Shown: one piece after another, positions 46,041-54,153 of the stretch | Layout of the letters: each line of letters begins with the position of its first letter | Numbering within the stretch: the stretch's first letter is position 1 | From: an uncultured Eubacteriales bacterium | GTDB taxonomy: Bacteria; Bacillota; Clostridia; Peptostreptococcales; Anaerovoracaceae | Length of the DNA stretch: 64,000 bases | Direction: 5' to 3' | Assembly (NCBI GenBank): GCA_900315485.1 | Contig: OMZI01000003.1 | Location: forward strand, 1-64,000 | Program-made: the position numbers and the translations under genes | Notes under the pieces: generated by a model | The model's input: only the letters and a program-made list of their open reading frames with translations | The model's database searches: none | Told to the model about the DNA's origin: nothing

Positions 46041-46093
46041 TGCATAATCAGTAGTTACAATCGCAATTATACTAATAATTATGCATTAGTCAA
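46041..46093 (-). promoter_or_regulatory. promoter and palindrome of the amino-acid ABC operon
   Basis: On the - strand TTGACT (46088-46093) and TATAAT (46066-46071) are 16 bp apart, about 110 nt before the start codon. TGCATAAT (46041-46048) and ATTATGCA (46078-46085) form an 8-bp inverted repeat bracketing the -10, a likely operator. Confidence 0.65.
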
Positions 46094-46190
46094 CATTTAT
46101 ATTCATTTTAGGCAAAACAATTCTGTATTTTCGTGAATACATTGCAAATAAAGGGCTGCAGGCGTCATCAGTCCCGGGCAAAAGGGCAAA

Positions 46191-46223
46191 AAAACTCCCG
46201 TTCCGCAGAGGAATGGGAGTTTT
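46191..46223 (-). terminator. terminator of the LtrA-like gene
   Basis: AAAACTCCC-N-TTCC (46191-46204) pairs with GGAA-N-GGGAGTTTT (46210-46223); on the - strand it ends in a long T run. The rest of the gap 45958-46255 is the ABC operon leader. Confidence 0.8.
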
Positions 46224-46255
46224 GTATTCAGTGATATTCATCAGGATATGTGATA

Positions 46256-47410
46256 TTACGCCTGCTCATCTTCTTCCTCAGGAAGAATTACCTCTTTCCA
46301 GTACTTGTACTCGAAGTACCATATGGCGAATGTCAGGACGACCGAAACGGCGATGTTGATAACAGGCTGCCTGTAGAAAACGGCCATCAGTACCACGAAT
46401 GCTGCGAGAGTTATGCCGAACCACCTGAATGACAGAAGCTCGCCGCAGTAACCCTTCGAAAAAGGCGCAAGCAGGAAGATGAACACATAGTACACTACGA
46501 ACGACGCAGTTATGTATATCGTTTTGGGTATGAGAGCGACCTCAGGCTCGGGCATGAACTCGAGCGCCATCGTGAGGTTGCTCAGTGCAAATATTATGAA
46601 TATGTGTATGATCATGAATGCGTTGCCGCTGATGGACATCTCGCGGTCGAGGATATGGTCATACAGGAACCCGTAGCTCATGAACAGTCCGACTACTATG
46701 AGGAACGCACAGAGCGAGAGATACAGCCTCATTGGGCCGAAATCTCCCCTGAAATATGTCGATATCGATATGATCATCTCGCCGAAGGTGAATACCACAT
46801 ACAGCATCACGCGCTCGGTGAGGTGAGGGAAGTCGACTGCGACGAGGTCGAGCTTCTTGCGCTGTATGATGGTCGCTGCTATTCCGATGACCATGGCCGC
46901 AGGCGTGACCGGCAGACCGGTAAAACGGTAGACGATCATTCCGGCGATTATTGTCACGACCATGGAGACCATGACCCGGATGAAGAGCATCATGTTGGAC
47001 TTCTCCCACGGGGTGCTGTATTCGGGACGCTTCATCTTGAGAAGATACTGGACTATCAGGTTTACAAGTATAAGCATCCACGCTGTGTTGTACCGATAGA
47101 ATGAGCTCTGCCACTGAAGGCTCGTACCATCAGCCATGTAGTACAGAAGGTACATGTTGATGAAAAGCCCGATGTACTCTGAGAACTCGTTGCTCCCGTA
47201 CCTGTTGATGAACAGGGTGGTCATGTACCATATCTGGATCGTGATCAGAGTGCACAGCACATAGGTAAGGTACAGGGAAGGGTCGATAAAACCTCCGCTC
47301 AGGTGACCAACAAGTGAATTGTTCCTTCCTATCATATATACGAAGACAAGATCGTATATGAGCTCTATGTATTCTACTTTCTTCTCTTTCTGTTTAAGAA
47401 AATCCAGCAT
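46256..47410 (-). CDS. low temperature requirement A (LtrA)-family membrane protein
   Basis: The 384-residue protein has about ten membrane helices and the family opening EYIELIYDLVFVYMIGRNNSLV and central LTERVMLYVVFTFGEMIISIS. LtrA was named from cold-sensitive Listeria, but the molecular activity is unknown. Start placed at ATG 47410 because GAGGGGA lies 7 bp before it; the ATG at 47440 places that site inside the gene. The C-terminus is acidic (LPEEEDEQA). Confidence 0.82.
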   Translation of the reverse strand: MLDFLKQKEKKVEYIELIYDLVFVYMIGRNNSLVGHLSGGFIDPSLYLTYVLCTLITIQIWYMTTLFINRYGSNEFSEYIGLFINMYLLYYMADGTSLQWQSSFYRYNTAWMLILVNLIVQYLLKMKRPEYSTPWEKSNMMLFIRVMVSMVVTIIAGMIVYRFTGLPVTPAAMVIGIAATIIQRKKLDLVAVDFPHLTERVMLYVVFTFGEMIISISTYFRGDFGPMRLYLSLCAFLIVVGLFMSYGFLYDHILDREMSISGNAFMIIHIFIIFALSNLTMALEFMPEPEVALIPKTIYITASFVVYYVFIFLLAPFSKGYCGELLSFRWFGITLAAFVVLMAVFYRQPVINIAVSVVLTFAIWYFEYKYWKEVILPEEEDEQA

Positions 47411-47541
47411 TTCGGTTCCCCTCATTTTCTGACTTACCACAGCTTCAGGTCTTTGCCCGGAAGCTGCCGACTATCAACGCTTGAATTATACCGAAGGGAG
47501 ACATACAAAACAACGATTAATGCGCACCTCCGTCCGTGATG

Positions 47542-47550
47542 TGGTACAAT
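47542..47550 (+). promoter_or_regulatory. extended -10 of the flavodoxin gene
   Basis: TGGTACAAT, 43 nt before ATG 47594, fits an extended -10. Confidence 0.4.
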
Positions 47551-47593
47551 CATATAGAACGCGGAACACCGCAGCCACAGGAAGGAGGAGAGG

Positions 47594-48112
47594 ATGAGCA
47601 GAAATCTCGTCATCTACTATTCTAGACGCGGCCAGAACTATTTTGGCGGCAATATCGTGGAAATAGAAAAGGGCAATGCCGAGCAGCTCGCTGAATATAT
47701 AAGTGAGGCGACCGGAGCAGATGTATTCGAAGTCCGCACCGTGAAGGACTATCCTGAAGACTACACAGAGTGTACGGAAGTCGCGCAGAAGGAACTAAAG
47801 ATGAATGCGCGCCCTCAGCTGGAGGAGTATCTCGACACTGTCGATAAGTACGACAATATATTCGTCGTCGGTCCCTGCTGGTGGGGGACATATCCGATGG
47901 CGGTGTTCAGTCTTCTTGAGGAGATCGACTTTACAGGAAAGAAGGTCCTGCCGGTCATGACACACGAAGGCTCCGGCATGGGCTCGGCAGAGCGCGATCT
48001 TAAGAAGATGTGCAGAGGCGCCAAAGTCAGAAGAGGGCTTGCCGTTCAGGGCAGCCAGGTCCCTTCATCCCGCGACAAAGTAGCCGCATGGGCAGTCAAA
48101 AATGCTAAATGA
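47594..48112 (+). CDS. flavodoxin family protein
   Basis: The 172-residue FMN-binding protein has YYSRRGQNY in the phosphate loop (the usual Thr/Ser-rich loop is partly replaced), then a flavin-stacking segment VVGPCWWGTYPMAVFSLL and MTHEGSGMGSAERDL. This is the short NAD(P)H-dependent flavodoxin type found in Clostridia, likely an electron carrier or quinone/nitro reductase. Start ATG 47594 follows AGGAAGGAGG. Confidence 0.87.
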   Translation: MSRNLVIYYSRRGQNYFGGNIVEIEKGNAEQLAEYISEATGADVFEVRTVKDYPEDYTECTEVAQKELKMNARPQLEEYLDTVDKYDNIFVVGPCWWGTYPMAVFSLLEEIDFTGKKVLPVMTHEGSGMGSAERDLKKMCRGAKVRRGLAVQGSQVPSSRDKVAAWAVKNAK

Positions 48113-48150
48113 TGACAATGGGGACGGTTCTGACGGTCATATTCTGACAC
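48113..48150. repeat. REP-like intergenic repeat (GGGGACGGT type), copy 1
   Basis: TGACAATGGGGACGGTTCT leads a 38-bp segment ending TCTGACAC. A related unit is at 53079-53109. This core is known to me from dispersed palindromes in Clostridia and other bacteria linked to Y1-type REP transposases; none is in the window. Confidence 0.55.
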
Positions 48151-48191
48151 TTATACCGTATCCGGTACATATACTTAAGGAGGTATAAACA

Positions 48192-49235
48192 ATGGGTCAT
48201 ATTTTCACATTAGTCATAATCGCAGTTGTGCTGTATCTGCTTCTGTCCAATATCAGGATAGTTCCGCAGGAGCACGCGTATATAATTGAAAGACTTGGTA
48301 AGTTCAAGACTGTATGGTATGCAGGCCTTCACCTCAAGATCCCTTTCATCGACAGGATCGTGAACAAGATCTCCCTCAAGGAGCAGGTATTCGACTTCCC
48401 GCCGCAGCCTGTTATCACCAAGGATAATGTTTCGGTCAAAGTCGATTCCGTCGTATTCTCCAAGGTCTTCGACCCGCAGAAGTACACATACGGCGTAGAG
48501 AATCCTATCGCAGGTCTTCAGAATCTGTCAGCTACTACACTGAGAAGCATCATCGGCGGCATGGAGCTCGATACCACGCTCTCAAGCCGTGAGACGATCA
48601 ATGCACAGATGGAAGCCATCCTCGACGAGGCTACTGATCCGTGGGGCATCAAGGTCAACAGGGTAGAGCTCAAGAACATCGATCCGCCGCGCGAGATCGA
48701 GGAAGTAATGACCAAGCAGATGAGAGCTGAGCGTGAAAGACGTCAGACAGTCCTCGAGGCTCAGGCTCATCAGGAATCCGTAGTATCCAGGGCAGAGGGT
48801 GACAAGAAGGCCAAAGTCCTCGCAGCTGAAGCGGAGAGAGAAGCCAAGATCGCTCTTGCACAGGGTGAAGCTGAGTCCATCAGACTCGTCTACGAGGCTC
48901 AGGCAGACGGTCTCGAAAAGCTGAGAGAGGCTCACATCGATGAGAGCGTTCTGAGACTCAAGGGACTCGAAGCTCTGAGAGATGTTGCAGACGGAAGAGC
49001 TACCAAGATCTACATGCCTACAGATATAAGCAAAGTCGTTTCGACACTCGGCGTCGTATCCGAGTCGCTCGGCATCGGTGATTCCACACCTGTAGACAGG
49101 ACCGAAAAGCCTAAGGCAGCACCTGCAGAAGACCCTTGCCTTCATGATGAGACAAGCAAAGAGGGTAAAGCGGCAGTTGCAACAGGCGACGACATCCGCA
49201 AAGATATCGAGAGCCGTCGCAAAGACACGATATAA
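48192..49235 (+). CDS. SPFH/band 7 membrane protein (stomatin/QmcA type)
   Basis: The 347-residue protein has an N-terminal membrane helix (residues 4-20), an SPFH domain (IVPQEHAYIIERLGKF to about residue 180), and a long Ala/Glu-rich coiled coil (about 180-250) containing MRAERERRQTVLEAQAHQES and AEGDKKAKVLAAEAEREA. Such proteins form ring scaffolds in the membrane and control proteases or lipid domains. A polar C-terminal tail is variable. No NfeD partner gene lies next to it. Start ATG 48192 follows AAGGAGGT. Confidence 0.9.
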   Translation: MGHIFTLVIIAVVLYLLLSNIRIVPQEHAYIIERLGKFKTVWYAGLHLKIPFIDRIVNKISLKEQVFDFPPQPVITKDNVSVKVDSVVFSKVFDPQKYTYGVENPIAGLQNLSATTLRSIIGGMELDTTLSSRETINAQMEAILDEATDPWGIKVNRVELKNIDPPREIEEVMTKQMRAERERRQTVLEAQAHQESVVSRAEGDKKAKVLAAEAEREAKIALAQGEAESIRLVYEAQADGLEKLREAHIDESVLRLKGLEALRDVADGRATKIYMPTDISKVVSTLGVVSESLGIGDSTPVDRTEKPKAAPAEDPCLHDETSKEGKAAVATGDDIRKDIESRRKDTI

Positions 49236-49244
49236 TAAACATAC

Positions 49245-49352
49245 AAAAAGCAGCCCTTATATATCGTAATGCGAGTATTCCGCAGAAATTGCCTTCAAAG
49301 TATTCTGCAATTTCGAGGACGCGAGCAGTGCGATATATAAGGGCTGCTTCTT
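49245..49352 (+). ncRNA. terminator-embedded structured RNA element, copy 2
   Basis: A perfect 19-bp outer stem (49248-49266 with 49331-49349) encloses the hairpin TGCGAGTATTCCGCA (49270-49284), an inner stem GAAATTGC with GCAATTTC, and the segment GAGGACGCGAGCAGT. The hairpin and the last segment are identical to copy 1 at 43519-43625, the inner stem differs by one compensated base pair, and the outer stem is unrelated in sequence. It lies between the convergent SPFH and phosphofructokinase genes. Confidence 0.72.
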
Positions 49353-49387
49353 GATTTAAATAAGTTAGAAACTGCGATTCAAATTAG

Positions 49388-50353
49388 TTACATGCTGAGC
49401 ACCTTGATGCTCTCGAGCAGGTCTTCTCTCGGTGTGCGCTTTGCCTCGAGTGCCTTGGCAAGATCGAAGTGTGCGACCTTTCCTGCATACTCGCCGATCG
49501 CTCTGAATGAGAATCCGTCTCTCAGAAGTTCTACAGCCTTTTCTCCTGCTTCTGTAGCTAACAGTCTGTCGCGTACGGAAGGGGAGCCGCCTCTCTGCAG
49601 ATAGGAGAGGACTACCAGCTTGATATCCTGTCCGGTCGATTCCTTTACGGCCTTGATTATTTCCTGTGAACTGATAGGGAAGCCTTCAGCTCTGATGATG
49701 ATGCTGTGCAGCTTGCCGTTGACCATGCCTTCCCTGATCTTATCAACTACCTCTTCAAGAGTCGTCTCAATCTCAGGGAGGAGAACTACCTCAGCACCGC
49801 CCGTGATGCCGGAGTAGAGTGCGATGTCACCGCAGTTGCGGCCCATTACCTCGATAACGCAGCTTCTCTCATGGGAAGAGCTGGTGTCACGGACCTTGGA
49901 TATAGCTTCGAGGACTGTGTTTACAGCTGTGTCGAATCCGATGGTGTAGTCTGTGTATGCGAGGTCGTTATCGATGGTTCCCGGAATACCGATGACTTTC
50001 ATGCCGGTCTCTTCTTCGAGGAGCTTTGCTCCTGTGAGAGAACCGTTACCTCCGATGACAACAAGGCCTTCGATTCCGAGCTTCTTAAGATTCTCGTAAG
50101 CCTTCTGTCTGTTTTCCGGCTCCATGAATCTGACACTTCTGGATGTCTGGATGATGGTACCGCCGCGGTGCAGGATGTCTGCTACCGAGCGTCTGCTCAT
50201 CTTTTCGAATTCATTGTCAATAAGACCTTCGTAGCCGCGGTGTACGGCAAAGACTTCCATGTCGTTGTAGATTCCGTATCTTACGACGGCTCTGATAGCC
50301 GCATTCATTCCCGGGGAGTCCCCGCCGCTTGTGAGTACTGCGATTCTTTTCAT
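49388..50353 (-). CDS. pfkA: 6-phosphofructokinase
   Basis: The 321-residue glycolytic enzyme phosphorylates fructose 6-phosphate. Family motifs are TSGGDSPGMNAAIR (N-terminus), PGTIDND with catalytic Asp128, DTSSSHERS, EVMGRNCGD and RGGSPSVRDR. Residue 104 is Gly, the hallmark of ATP users over pyrophosphate users. However, residue 103, Asp in the usual GGDGS that positions Mg-ATP, is Asn here (GGNGS, residues 101-105). Either this paralogue tolerates the change or activity is altered. Start ATG 50353 follows AGGAGGG. Confidence 0.93.
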   Translation of the reverse strand: MKRIAVLTSGGDSPGMNAAIRAVVRYGIYNDMEVFAVHRGYEGLIDNEFEKMSRRSVADILHRGGTIIQTSRSVRFMEPENRQKAYENLKKLGIEGLVVIGGNGSLTGAKLLEEETGMKVIGIPGTIDNDLAYTDYTIGFDTAVNTVLEAISKVRDTSSSHERSCVIEVMGRNCGDIALYSGITGGAEVVLLPEIETTLEEVVDKIREGMVNGKLHSIIIRAEGFPISSQEIIKAVKESTGQDIKLVVLSYLQRGGSPSVRDRLLATEAGEKAVELLRDGFSFRAIGEYAGKVAHFDLAKALEAKRTPREDLLESIKVLSM

Positions 50354-50445
50354 TTCAGTCCCTCCTGGTATGCGGCATGCATTTAAGCATGCACTTTGTT
50401 GTGGTTTATAAGTGTGGCTGTTTTAGGCAAAACAGCCGGTGTGTA

Positions 50446-51036
50446 TCAGTATCTTGTTGCAAGTATTTCCTGGATGACAGGCTCAAGAGCTCTTGCATCT
50501 ACGCCGTTATAGTTATCCGCCGCTCTCTCATTGACCAGCAGATGAGTCTCTTCTCCGTATATCCTCTTTGAGTCTATGAGGAACTTGTCGAACTGCGGTC
50601 TGTCTATGAGCCTGAGCCTGCTCTGGTCGATCCTTCCGGGAAGGATATAGCGCGAGCAGAATTCAGGACCGCACCCGCTCCTTGCCATGACCTTGTTGAA
50701 ATAGTCAGGGTTCTCAGGATCGCCGATGCCGACTCCGCATATTATGATCTTCTTGCCGTCGAGGCCAAAATTGTGGTGGTTCTGCCACAGCATGTGAACA
50801 TTGCTGATGACTGCATCCCTTATGGCGCCAACCCATATTATGTTGCGGTAAAGCGAGGTGTAGCCCAGCTGCTGCTTGTTGTAGGACATCGCATCAGCAC
50901 CGAGCCTGTCGATGAGCCACTGAGTATACTGATTTGAGCTGCCGTATCTGCTGTTTGCAACGATCAGTGTGTCCGGCCTTACATTCTCTTCGTTTTCCGC
51001 GCGCCTCTTATTCGCTGTCCTGTTCGGATTTCTCAT
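50446..51036 (-). CDS. flavodoxin-domain protein (HemG-like)
   Basis: The 196-residue protein begins with a basic segment, then a flavodoxin-like fold: TLIVANSRYGSSNQYTQWLID (phosphate loop), NIIWVGAIRDAVISNVHML and KKIIICGVGIGDPENPDYF. This matches the flavodoxin-domain family that includes HemG protoporphyrinogen oxidase, though in Clostridia the role is generally unproven. Start ATG 51036 has GGAGGGAG; the neighbour at 51051 ends 14 bp upstream, so the two are cotranscribed. Confidence 0.75.
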   Translation of the reverse strand: MRNPNRTANKRRAENEENVRPDTLIVANSRYGSSNQYTQWLIDRLGADAMSYNKQQLGYTSLYRNIIWVGAIRDAVISNVHMLWQNHHNFGLDGKKIIICGVGIGDPENPDYFNKVMARSGCGPEFCSRYILPGRIDQSRLRLIDRPQFDKFLIDSKRIYGEETHLLVNERAADNYNGVDARALEPVIQEILATRY

Positions 51037-51050
51037 TTACTCCCTCCGGA

Positions 51051-51668
51051 CTATTTCCTTAAATGCTCGGCTGTGAACTTCTCGCGAAGCTTGCCGTCAC
51101 ATTTTCTTACGTGCTTCTTATATGGCTGGAGCAGGTCGTCAAGATCATACTTATCGAAAGGTACGAGAGCATAGAACTCGGAAACCTTCTCCTCGGTCTC
51201 GTCCTTACGGGTCTGGATATTGATCGTCGCATCGCCCTCTATGAGGATGACGCCCGCTTCATCGTCTCTGTAGATCTTCTTTATGTCCTTATCGTGTATG
51301 TAATAAGTCCTGAGGGACATTCCCTTCTGATATATATAGTACACGGTATCGTCATCGGCCTCGAATCTGGCCATGTGAAAACCGTAGAAAGGCTGCTGTG
51401 AAGTCTTCTTGCCCTGCCTTGCGGTCAGATATCCGGCAAGTGCAGTGATCCAGATGCTCAGATGGAGGGGAAGCTGGCTCAGCTTAGTTGTGCCCTCCCT
51501 TACCTGAAGCATCACGAATACTATTACGCAGAAGCCGACGGCAAGAACTATCCATGCGGCATTCCTGTACTTGATTGATGTCTTGTCTGCGTTGGACCAT
51601 GCCTGCTTTCTTATGTTAAGGGTACTGAGGTCACCCTGGTAAACGTCATTGTCAGGATTGAGTTTCAT
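51051..51668 (-). CDS. membrane protein of unknown function
   Basis: I do not recognise a family. The 205-residue product has two adjacent membrane helices (about residues 35-52 and 63-80; AWIVLAVGFCVIVFVML and LHLSIWITALAGYLTA) and a C-terminal soluble domain rich in beta strands (YYIYQKGMSLRTYYIHDKDIKKIYRDDEAGVILIEG) that resembles a pleckstrin-like or YcxB-like fold. Start ATG 51668 follows AAGGAG. First gene of a pair with the flavodoxin-domain gene. Confidence 0.7.
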   Translation of the reverse strand: MKLNPDNDVYQGDLSTLNIRKQAWSNADKTSIKYRNAAWIVLAVGFCVIVFVMLQVREGTTKLSQLPLHLSIWITALAGYLTARQGKKTSQQPFYGFHMARFEADDDTVYYIYQKGMSLRTYYIHDKDIKKIYRDDEAGVILIEGDATINIQTRKDETEEKVSEFYALVPFDKYDLDDLLQPYKKHVRKCDGKLREKFTAEHLRK

Positions 51669-51939
51669 TTAAGTGAGCTCCTTATATAGATAAAACTGAT
51701 TGAATGGACACATCCGGAAGATGCTCCCGCATGCATGCCATACAAAATGGATTTTACCATAAAAGAGATAATAAATCTCTCCTTTTGTGCAGATATATGT
51801 ACAAAATACCGGCTGACGGAACGGTGTTGGTTTATGTCGAAAAGATGAGTACAGGTTGTTGCTGCTGCACAAATCCAGCTTTAAAGAATTGTGCTGATAA
51901 ATAATTCACGCAATTTCGTCACAAAGCCTTCACATTATA

Positions 51940-51967
51940 TTGACTTTGTATTCAGAAATGCTATAAT
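51940..51967 (+). promoter_or_regulatory. sigma-70-type promoter of the TSUP permease gene
   Basis: TTGACT (51940-51945) and TATAAT (51962-51967), 16-bp spacer, about 90 nt before ATG 52057. The divergent gap 51669-52056 otherwise holds no gene I can support; a Cys-rich mini-frame at 51844-51903 is doubtful. Confidence 0.75.
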
Positions 51968-52056
51968 CAGGTATAACGTATTGTAAAGTCTAGTGTTATA
52001 TAAGACTGTGCAGCACTTATCTCATTATTAAGATTTGTTTTATGGGAGGTTTATTT

Positions 52057-52992
52057 ATGGGAATGTGGATTCTTAAAGGCATTTCACTTTTCGGTGTTAT
52101 ATTCATCGTAGTGCTCATGCTCAGAAAGCAGAAACAGATGGCAGGCAGCACAGAGAAAGACTCTGTTACAGGTCTGACTTTCAAGGAAACCTGGGATAAG
52201 GGTATGCAGCCGAAGAACCTTATTGCGACAATCATCATCGGTATTGTAGCTAACTTCTTCGACACACTCGGTATCGGATCATTCGCTCCGTCAACAACAA
52301 TGTTCAAGCTGACCAAGTCCGTAGACGACGTACTGATCCCTGGTACACTGAACGTAGGAGACACCGTACCTGTATGTATCGAGGCTTTCCTGTTCTTCGA
52401 CTTCGTTCCGGACATGGATCTTCTCACACTTGTATCCATGATCGTAGCTTCCATCGTTGGTGCCTACGTAATGGCTGGCATTGTATCCAAGTTCAACAGA
52501 AGAAAAGTTAGATACGCAATGTTCGTAGCTATGTTCATCCTCGCAACAGTAATGCTGATGAAATGGCTCGGAGTTGGCCCGTTCGGTGAGATCGGAACAG
52601 CTACAGGTCTGAGAGGCATCAAGCTGATCATCGCTATCGTTGTTAACTTCATCCTCGGCGGACTCATGTCCATCGGCGTTGGACTCTATGCACCGTGCAT
52701 GGCTCTGTGCGTAATCCTCGGACTCGACACAGGCTGCGCATTCCCTGCTATGATGGGTTCCTGCGCATACCTGATGGCATTTGGTAACTCTCCAAAGTTC
52801 ATCCAGGAAGGACGTTATGACCCTGTTGCTTGCTGGACACAGGCAATCGGCGGAGCTATAGGCGTATTCTGCGCATTCTTCATCGTAAAGAGTTTGGATC
52901 TGAGAACACTGACTCTCGTAGTAGTAATCGTCTGCTACCTCACATCACTTCTCTTCCTCCACGATGCTATCAAGAAGGGCGAGGCTGTTTAA
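52057..52992 (+). CDS. TSUP (TauE/SafE)-family permease
   Basis: The 311-residue protein has about eight to nine membrane helices and the duplicated half motifs of the family: NLIATIIIGIVANFFDTLGIGSFAP in the first half and NFILGGLMSIGVGLYAPCMAL in the second. Members move sulfite, sulfonates or other organic acids. Start ATG 52057 is chosen because GGGAGG lies 8 bp before it. The downstream LysR gene may respond to its substrate. Confidence 0.87.
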   Translation: MGMWILKGISLFGVIFIVVLMLRKQKQMAGSTEKDSVTGLTFKETWDKGMQPKNLIATIIIGIVANFFDTLGIGSFAPSTTMFKLTKSVDDVLIPGTLNVGDTVPVCIEAFLFFDFVPDMDLLTLVSMIVASIVGAYVMAGIVSKFNRRKVRYAMFVAMFILATVMLMKWLGVGPFGEIGTATGLRGIKLIIAIVVNFILGGLMSIGVGLYAPCMALCVILGLDTGCAFPAMMGSCAYLMAFGNSPKFIQEGRYDPVACWTQAIGGAIGVFCAFFIVKSLDLRTLTLVVVIVCYLTSLLFLHDAIKKGEAV

Positions 52993-53035
52993 TCGGATGC
53001 ACGTATGCATTGGATAACAGAATCTAATTAAAAGA

Positions 53036-53070
53036 ATACTGGCGGGGCTATTACCCGCCGGTATTTTTTT
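53036..53070 (+). terminator. TSUP permease terminator
   Basis: ATACTGGCGGG pairs with CCCGCCGGTAT around a short loop, followed by seven T. Confidence 0.88.
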
Positions 53071-53078
53071 CAAAAAGA

Positions 53079-53109
53079 TGTGTCAACAGGGACGGTCCTT
53101 TTTGACACA
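53079..53109. repeat. REP-like intergenic repeat (GGGACGGT type), copy 2
   Basis: TGTGTCAA (53079-53086) and TTGACACA (53102-53109) are inverted around a core CAGGGACGGTCCTTT; the same core type is at 48113-48150. It lies between the terminator and the LysR gene. Confidence 0.6.
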
Positions 53110-53145
53110 CTCGCTGACACATTACACAGAAAAAGAAGGTGCAAA

Positions 53146-54021
53146 ATGGATGTTCTCAAATGCAAAGCGTTCGTTTCTTCGGTAGATGAGGGAAGCTTCA
53201 CCGCCGCAGGGAAGCTGATGGGCTACACTCCGTCGGGCATCAGCCAGCTGGTATCCGCAATGGAGGCTGAGTTCGGTTTTTCACTGCTCACAAGAAAGAG
53301 CAACGGCGTTGTTCTCACGCGTGAGGGTGAGTCCATCTATCCTATCGCTGTGGAGTATATAGAGAAGGAAGCCGAGATATACAAGGCTGCCACTGAGCTC
53401 TCGGGCATGTACAAGGGCAATGTTATGATCGCTACATTCGCCAGCATCGCCGCTCATACACTCCCGGGCATTATCAAGGCGTTCACCGACCTTCATCCGT
53501 CGATCAACATCCAGATCGAGGAGACGACCAAGAACAGAATAGAGAAGATGGTCGCTTCAGGCAAAGCGGACCTCGCATTCTGCTCGAGACTTTCCAATCA
53601 GTCGTATGAGTGGATCCCGTTTGCAGAGGACCGTATGGTAGCTGTGCTGCCTAAGGATCATCCGCTGGCATCTGCAGATGCCTACCCTATAAAGAACTGC
53701 AAAAAGGAAGACATCATCATGCCGAGTGAAGGTGATGATGCAGATGTCAGGGAACTCTTCAAGAGGCACGGAATCGTTCCTAACATAAGGCTGACAACAC
53801 TTGAGAATTATACAGCCATCAACATGGTTGAGAAGGGTCTCGGCATTGCTGTCATGAACGACGGCATCACGAGATACTGGCAGACAGACACGGTCATGCT
53901 GCCGATAGATCCGCCTTCGAAGCTGGAACTCGGGATCACTCTTCCTGATCTTGAGAGCGCGGCACCTGCAGTCAAGGAGTTCGTGACATTCGCTGCAGAG
54001 CGCCTGCGTACACACATTTAG
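53146..54021 (+). CDS. LysR-family transcriptional regulator
   Basis: The 291-residue protein has an N-terminal winged helix (KCKAFVSSVDEGSFTAAGKLMGYTPSGISQLVSAME, residues 5-40) and a C-terminal periplasmic-binding-like effector domain starting at GNVMIATFASIAAHTLPGII. Start ATG 53146 has GAAGGTG upstream; the open frame extends back to 53080 through the repeat. Targets are unknown; the TSUP permease upstream is one candidate. Confidence 0.9.
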   Translation: MDVLKCKAFVSSVDEGSFTAAGKLMGYTPSGISQLVSAMEAEFGFSLLTRKSNGVVLTREGESIYPIAVEYIEKEAEIYKAATELSGMYKGNVMIATFASIAAHTLPGIIKAFTDLHPSINIQIEETTKNRIEKMVASGKADLAFCSRLSNQSYEWIPFAEDRMVAVLPKDHPLASADAYPIKNCKKEDIIMPSEGDDADVRELFKRHGIVPNIRLTTLENYTAINMVEKGLGIAVMNDGITRYWQTDTVMLPIDPPSKLELGITLPDLESAAPAVKEFVTFAAERLRTHI

Positions 54022-54153
54022 AAAACAAAGTGTCGCATGCGAAGCGACCTTCATAACCTCCGGTTTTGCTATTCTGTGACTGTAAAGAAAAGCAGTCACG
54101 CAGGAGACTCGCTGAAGTCTCTTGCAGGGATAACAGAACAGGAGGTATTTATT

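Noticed and set aside
49388..50353. Pyrophosphate-dependent phosphofructokinase
   Set aside because: Gly104 is present, and the PPi type has Asp there; only the neighbouring Asp103 is changed.
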